Of a stretch of 13,213 bases of DNA, positions 13,069-13,213 are shown piece by piece (position 1 is the first letter of the stretch; every line of letters begins with the position of its first letter). The notes under the pieces are model-generated. The model saw only the letters and a list, made by a program, of their open reading frames with translations, did no database searches and was not told where the DNA came from. The position numbers were made by a program, and so were the translations under genes. The DNA comes from Fibrobacter sp. (GTDB lineage Bacteria > Fibrobacterota > Fibrobacteria > Fibrobacterales > Fibrobacteraceae), in NCBI GenBank assembly GCA_017520105.1, contig JAFWRL010000224.1:1-13213 (forward strand). The letters run 5' to 3'.

Positions 13069-13124
13069 ATAATAGCCATTAGTCAACAGTTGTTAGCCAA
13101 TGGTCGTTGGCCATTGGTCAATAG
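13069..13124. repeat. Degenerate tandem heptanucleotide array, 8 units
   Basis: Units on the + strand are ATAATAG, CCATTAG, TCAACAG, TTGTTAG, CCAATGG, TCGTTGG, CCATTGG and TCAATAG. Each ends in AG or GG and the 7-base period is strict over 56 bases. Units 5 and 7 (CCAATGG and CCATTGG) are reverse complements and could form a small hairpin. The array lies in the leader region of the TPR operon. Confidence 0.7.
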
Positions 13125-13152
13125 CATTCCACTATCTATTTTCTACGGCTAG

Positions 13153-13158
13153 AATATA
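13153..13158 (-). promoter_or_regulatory. Candidate -10 element (TATATT) for the TPR operon
   Basis: TATATT on the - strand lies 97 bases before the TPR start, upstream of the heptamer array. A nearer TATTAT (complement of about 13069-13074) also exists. Without a clear -35 neither can be preferred. The remaining bases to 13213 show no gene. Confidence 0.3.
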
Positions 13159-13213
13159 CAAAAAGAACAGGCAAAAAAGCAAAGTTTTGAACGAAGAATG
13201 GGCTTCTGCAAAC

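Overview
The window looks like chromosomal DNA from a Gram-negative anaerobe, most likely Fibrobacter or a close relative. This is a judgement from recalled protein style and gene neighbourhoods (DUF1538 with PII proteins, a Bat-type TPR pair, an UmuC-like polymerase with a YolD-like partner, cobalamin-dependent MetH). No database search was possible. GC content is moderate, except for an AT-rich island at about 8.9-9.8 kb. No rRNA, tRNA, transposase, prophage or CRISPR array was seen.

Layout: (1) 1-2988 (+), methionine synthase MetH, cut off at its 5' end. (2) 3024-5334 (-), a three-gene operon of a duplicated DUF1538 membrane protein and two PII-like regulators, convergent with metH across a palindrome. 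(3) 5474-7030 (+), a tightly coupled trio: ECF sigma factor, single-span membrane protein (candidate anti-sigma), and a CpxP/Spy/CnrX-like envelope protein with a Cys/His-rich stalk. It ends in a strong bidirectional terminator. (4) 7109-8893 (-), a Y-family DNA polymerase and a YolD-like small protein, separated by a gap made largely of 7-bp repeats. (5) 8894-9783, an AT-rich island with one hypothetical gene and a possible coupled small ORF. (6) 9784-11157 (-), a sensor diguanylate cyclase. (7) 11158-11466, a gap holding three imperfect ~75-bp repeats. (8) 11467-13055 (-), two translationally coupled TPR proteins of Bat (Bacteroides aerotolerance) type.

The most unusual theme is the repeat DNA. 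Degenerate tandem heptanucleotide arrays occur at seven places near gene boundaries. A second family of short palindromes (GTCAT, stem-loop, ATCTC) occurs twice, and ~75-bp repeats occur three times. At 12137-12262 two heptamer arrays and one palindrome lie inside a reading frame. They sit directly after a start codon with an excellent ribosome binding site and encode most of the first ~42 residues of a secreted TPR protein, including what would be its signal-peptide n-region.

Functionally, two modules look like signal-response units: the DUF1538/PII operon (a putative transporter with cytosolic sensor subunits) and the sigma/membrane protein/metal-binding trio (a putative envelope or metal stress circuit resembling CnrYXH in layout). 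Several start codons lack a Shine-Dalgarno sequence and instead have a TATATT element close by, which could mean leaderless or very short-leader transcripts.
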